Assembly: GCA_964019415.1 (NCBI GenBank)
Contig: OZ025874.1
Span: 1,843,012-1,907,011, forward strand
Reading direction: 5' to 3'
Source: Ianthella basta
Taxonomy: Eukaryota > Porifera > Demospongiae > Verongiida > Ianthellidae
Length of the DNA: 64,000 nt
Below the pieces are notes generated by a model. It made no database searches. It worked only from the letters and a program-made list of their open reading frames with translations, and was not told the DNA's origin. Positions 59,401-64,000 of this stretch are shown piece after piece. The first letter of the stretch is position 1; each line of letters starts with the position of its first letter. Position numbers and translations under genes: made by a program.

Positions 59401-62400
59401 GGAACACCAAGTATTAAATGTGTAGTGTCCTAAGGGGACACTACGCATTAAATGTGTAGTGTACTAGGGGGACACTACGTATTAAATGGGTAGTGTACTA
59501 GGGGGACACTATGTATTAAATGGGTAGTGTCCTAGGGACACTATGTATTAAATGGGTAGTGTACTAGGGGGACACTACGTATTAAATGGGGAGTGTACTA
59601 GGGGGACACTATGTATCAAATGGGTAGTGTACTATGGGGACACTACGTATTAAATGGGTAGTGTACTAGGGGGACACTACGTATTAAATGGGTAGTGTAC
59701 TAAGGGGATGCTACGCATTAAATGGATAGTGTCCTAGGGGCAAACCACGTATTAAATGGGTTGTGTACTAGGGGGACACTGTATTAAATGGGTAGTGTAC
59801 TAGGGGGACACTACGTATTAAATGGGTAGTGTACTAGGGGGACGCTATGTATTAAATGGGTAGTGTACTAGGGGGACACTATGTATTAAATGGGTAGTGT
59901 ACTAGGGGGACGCTATGAATAAAATGGGTAGTGTCATAAGGGGACACTAAGTATTAAATGGGTAGTGTACTAGGGGACACTGCGTATTAAATGGATAGTG
60001 CACTAGGGGGACACTACATATTAAATGGATAGTGTACTAGGGGGGACAGTACGTATTAAATGGGTATTGTCCTAGGAGGACACTACGCATTAAATGTGTA
60101 GTGTACTAGGGGGACACAATGTATTAAATGGGTAGTGTCCTAGGGGGACACTAAGTATTAAATGGGTAGTGTACTAGGGGGACACTACGTATTAAATGTG
60201 TAGTGTACTAGGGGGACACAATGTATTATATGGGGAGTGTCCTAGGGGGACACTATGTATTAAATGGGGAGTGTACTAGGGGGACACTACGTATTAAATG
60301 GGAAGTGTCCTAAGGGGACACTACGCATTAAATGTGTAGTGTACTAGGGGGACACAATGTATTAAATGGGTAGTGTCCTAGGGGGACACTACGTATTAAA
60401 TGTGTAGTGTACTAGGGGGACACAATGTATTAAATGGGTAGTGTCCTAGGGGGACACTATGTATTAAATGGGTAGTGTCCTAGAAACACTATGTATTAAA
60501 TGGGTAGTGTACTAGGGGGACACTACGTATTAAATGGGAAGTGTCCTAGGGGGACACTAAGTATTAAATGGGTAGTGTACTAGGGGGACACTACGTATTA
60601 AATGGGGAGTGTCCTAGGGGGACACTACGTATTAAATGGATAGTGTACTAGGGGGACACTATGTATTAAATGGGTAGTGTCCTAGGGGGACACTACGCAT
60701 TAAATGGGTAGTGTCCTAAGGGGACGCTACGGATTAAATGGGTAGTGCACTAAGGGGACACTACGCATTAAATGGGTAGCGTCCTAGGGGGAAGCCACGT
60801 ATTAAATGTGTAGTGTCCTACGGGGACACTACGTATTAAATGGGGAGTGTCCTAGGGGGACACTATGTATCAAATGGGTAGTGTACTATGGGAACACTAC
60901 GTATTAAATGGGTAGTGTACTAGGGGGACACTACGTATTAAATGGGTAGTGTACTAAGGGGATGCTACGCATTAAATGGATAGTGTCCTAGGGGCAAACC
61001 ACGTATTAAATGGGTAGTGTACTAGGGGGACACTGTATTAAATGGGTAGTGTACTAGGGGGACACTACGTATTAAATGGGTAGTGTACTAGGGGGACGCT
61101 ATGTATTAAATGGGTAGTGTACTAGGGTGACACTATGTATTAAATGGGTAGTGTACTAGGGGGACACTATGAATTAAATGAGTAGTGTCCTAAGGGGACA
61201 CTATGTATTAAATGGGTATTGTACTAGGGGACACTACGTATTAAATGGATAGTGCACTAGGGGGACACTACATATTAAATGGATAGTGTACTAGGGGGGA
61301 CAGTACGTATTAAATGGGTAGTGTCCTAGGGGACACTACGCTTTAAATGTGTAGTGTACTAGGGGGACACAATGTATTAAATGGGTAGTGTCCTAGGGGG
61401 ACACTAAGTATTAAATGGGTAGTGTACTAGGGGGACACTACGTATTAAATGTGTAGTGTACTAGGGGGACACAATGTATTATATGGGGAGTGTCCTAGGG
61501 GGACACTATGTATTAAATGGGGAGTGTACTAGGGGGACACTACGTATTAAATGGGAAGTGTCCTAAGGGGACACTACGCATTAAATGTGTAGTGTACTAG
61601 GGGGACACAATGTATTAAATGGGTAGTGTCCTAGGGGGACACTACGTATTAAATGTGTAGTGTACTAGGGGGACACAATGTATTAAATGGGTAGTGTCCT
61701 AGGGGGACACTATGTATTAAATGGGTAGTGTCCTAGGGGACACTATGTATTAAATGGGTAGTGTCCTAGGGGAACACCAAGTATTAAATGTGTAGTGCCC
61801 TAAGGGGACACTACGCATTAAATGTGTAGTGTACTAGGGGGACACAATGTATTAAATGGGAAGTGTCCTAGGGGGACACTATGTATTAAATGGGTAGTGT
61901 CCTAGGGACACTATGTATTAAATGGGTAGTGTACTAGGGGGACACTACGTATTAAATGGGGAGTGTCCTAGGGGGACACTATGTATCAAATGGGTAGTGT
62001 ACTATGGGGACACTACGCATTAAATGGGTAGTGTACTAGGGGGACACTACGTATTAAATGGGTAGTGTACTAAGGGGACGCTACGCATTAAATGGATAGT
62101 GTCCTAGGTGCAAACCACGTACTAAATGGGTAGTGTACTAGGGGGACACTGTATTAAATGGGTAGTGTACTAGGGGGACACTACGTATTAAATGGGTAGT
62201 GTACTAGGGGGACGCTATGTATTAAATGGGTAGTGTACTAGGGGGACACTATGTATTAAATGGGTAGTGTACTAGGGGGACACTATGAATTAAATGGGTA
62301 GTGTCCTAAGGGGACACTAAGTATTAAATGGGTAGTGTACTAGGGGACACTGCGTATTAAATGGATAGTGCACTAGGGGGACAGTACATATTAAATGGAT

Positions 62401-64000
62401 AGTGTACTAGGGGGGACAGTACGTATTAAATGGGTAGTGTCCTAGGGGGACACTACGCATTAAATGTGTAGTGTACTAGGGGGACACAATGTATTAAATG
62501 GGTAGTGTCCTAGGGGGACACTAAGTATTAAATGGGTAGTGTACTAGGGGGACACTACGTATTAAATGTGTAGTGTACTAGGGGGACACAATGTATTATA
62601 TGGGGAGTGTCCTAGGGGGACACTATGTATTAAATAGGGAGTGTACTAGGGGGACACTACGTATTAAATGGGAAGTGTCCTAAGGGGACACTACGCATTA
62701 AATGTGTAGTGTACTAGGGGGACACAATGTATTAAATGGGTAGTGTCCTAGGGGGACACTACGTATTAAATGTGTAGTGTACTAGGGGGACACTATGTAT
62801 TAAATGGGTAGTGTCCTAGGGGGACACTACGCATCAAATGGGTAGTGTCCTAGGGGGACACTACGTATTAAATGGGTAGTGTCCTAGGGGGACACTACGC
62901 ATTAAATGGGAAGTGTTCTAAGGGGACACAATGTATTAAATGGGTAGTGTCTTAGGGACACTATGTATTAAATGGGTAGCGTACTAGCGGGACACTACGT
63001 AGTAAATGGATAGTGCACTAGGGGGACACTACGTATTAAATGGGAAGTGTCCTAGGGACACTATGTATTAAATGGGTAGTGTACTAGGGGGACACTACGT
63101 ATTAAATGGGAAGTGTCCTAGGGGGACACTAAGTATTAAATGGGTAGTGTACTAGGGGGACACTACGTATTAAATGGGGAGTGTCCTAGGGGGACACTAC
63201 GTATTTAATGGATAGTGTACTAGGGGGACACTATGTATTAAATGGGTCGTGTCCTAGGGGGACACTACGCATCAAATGGGTAGTGTCCTAGGGGGACACT
63301 ACGTATTAAATGGGTAGTGTCCTAGGGGGACACTACGCATTAAATGGGAAGTGTTCTAAGGGGACACAATGTATTAAATGGGTAGTGTCTTAGGGACACT
63401 ATGTATTAAATGGGTAGCGTACTAGCGGGACACTACGTAGTAAATGGATAGTGCACTAGGGGGACACTATGTATTAAATGGGTCGTGTCCTAAGGGGACA
63501 CTACGCATCAAATGGGTAGTGTCCTAGGGGGACACTACGTATTAAATGGGTAGTGTCCTAGGGGGACACTACGCATTAAATGGGTAGTGTCCTAAGGGGA
63601 CGCTACGCATTAAATGGGTAGTGTACTAAGGGGATGCTACGCATTAAATGGGTAGCGTCCTAGGGGGAAACCACGTATTAAATGTGTAGTGTACTAGGAA
63701 GACACTATGTATTAAATGGGTAGTGTACTAGGGGGACTCTACGTATTAAATGGGTAGTGTACTAGGGGGACACTACGTATTAAATGGGTTGTGTACTAGG
63801 GGGACACTACGTATTAAATGGGTAGTGTCCTAGGGGGACGCTACGCATTAAATGGGTAGTGTCCCAGGGGGAAACCACGTATTAAATGGGTAGTGTACTA
63901 GGGGGACACTATGTATTAAATGGGGAGTATCCTAGGGGGACACAATGTATTAAATGTGTAGTGTCCTAAGGGGACACTACGTATTAAATGTGTTGTGTCC
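53498..64000. repeat. Satellite super-repeat, copy 2 (incomplete at window end)
   Basis: The same marker is at 54018, 55135, 57105, 57307, 57509, 58524, 58726, 59741, 60995 and 62111 (the last one with AGGTGC). Intervals reproduce copy 1 (1117, ~1970, 202, 202, 1015, 1254, 1116) with one extra 202 plus 1015 bp block. A further 438-bp local duplication is seen near 62921/63359. Confidence 0.8.

Larger units (their letters stand above)
33645..64000. repeat. Satellite array, 34-bp unit, about 890 copies, continues past the window
   Basis: The unit is AGTGTCC or AGTGTAC, then TAGGG, GGACACT, and a 15-bp A/T-rich spacer ACGTATTAAATGGGT. AGTGTCC and GGACACT are inverted complements, extendable to a 9-bp stem GTAGTGTCC/GGACACTAC with a 5-nt loop. 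Common variants: ATGTATT, ACGCATT, AAGTATT or ACATATT in the spacer; CCTAAG for CCTAGG; GACGCT for GACACT; GGAAACCACG; and shorter units such as CCTAGGGACACT (32 bp) or GACACTGTATT (32 bp). Because 34 is not a multiple of three and the unit has TAG and TAA, all frames are closed. No other sequence interrupts 30 kb. Confidence 0.97.

Noticed and set aside
33645-64000. CRISPR array
   Set aside because: The repeats are contiguous 34-bp units without unique spacers, and the genome is eukaryotic.
33645-64000. Telomere repeat or G-quadruplex ladder
   Set aside because: The unit has TAGGGGG but not tandem TTAGGG, and there is only one G run per 34 bp, so loops would be about 29 nt.
33645-64000. Repetitive coding sequence
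   Set aside because: TAG and TAA occur in each unit and the 34-bp period rotates the frame, so every frame is closed on both strands.

Overview
The window is eukaryotic, almost certainly metazoan DNA: short introns with GT-AG borders, an LTR and a non-LTR retrotransposon, foldback elements, microsatellites and a very long satellite array. The compact introns and the extracellular-receptor style genes would suit an early-branching marine animal such as a sponge or cnidarian. That placement is inference; nothing here fixes the species.

Left half (about 1.4-32.1 kb). The main content is a minus-strand cluster of four paralogous multi-exon genes that I do not recognise as a named family (called A, B, C and D here). 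A (1421-4889) and B (10517-14762) are short type I membrane proteins of four exons: signal peptide, one ~140-150-aa Cys/Trp-containing domain, a 21-codon linker exon, and a last exon with a conserved module, one transmembrane helix and a basic tail. C (16064-26036) is a longer relative: signal peptide, then a row of ~134-151-aa domain exons of three subtypes (I, II, III), then the same linker and terminal module, with no transmembrane helix visible. D (28238-32062) matches the C-terminal two thirds of C, but no signal-peptide exon or first domains can be seen before the satellite begins. Every domain exon starts and ends in phase 1, the classic arrangement for duplicating, shuffling or skipping extracellular modules.

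Mobile DNA has entered the cluster. A 3.2-kb restriction-like-endonuclease type non-LTR element with 13-bp target duplications lies between A and B. A 4.6-kb Ty3/gypsy element, with LTRs that read as identical and apparently intact gag and pol, sits inside a domain exon of C that also carries a frameshift. An 82-bp foldback element with a 9-bp target duplication lies about 45 bp upstream of the A start codon. The rest of this half is introns and intergenic DNA with small tandem repeats and traces of short interspersed repeats.

Right half (about 33.65-64.0 kb, running off the end). This is one uninterrupted satellite of a 34-bp unit, roughly 890 copies. Each unit holds two 7-bp arms that are inverted complements of each other, so along the array every interval is flanked by inverted repeats. 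The array has layered higher-order structure: 202-bp and 951-bp tandem blocks, ~1.0-1.25-kb blocks, and a ~9.49-kb segment that is itself tandemly duplicated. At one place the 15-bp spacer between two arms is exactly inverted. No coding capacity is visible in the array.
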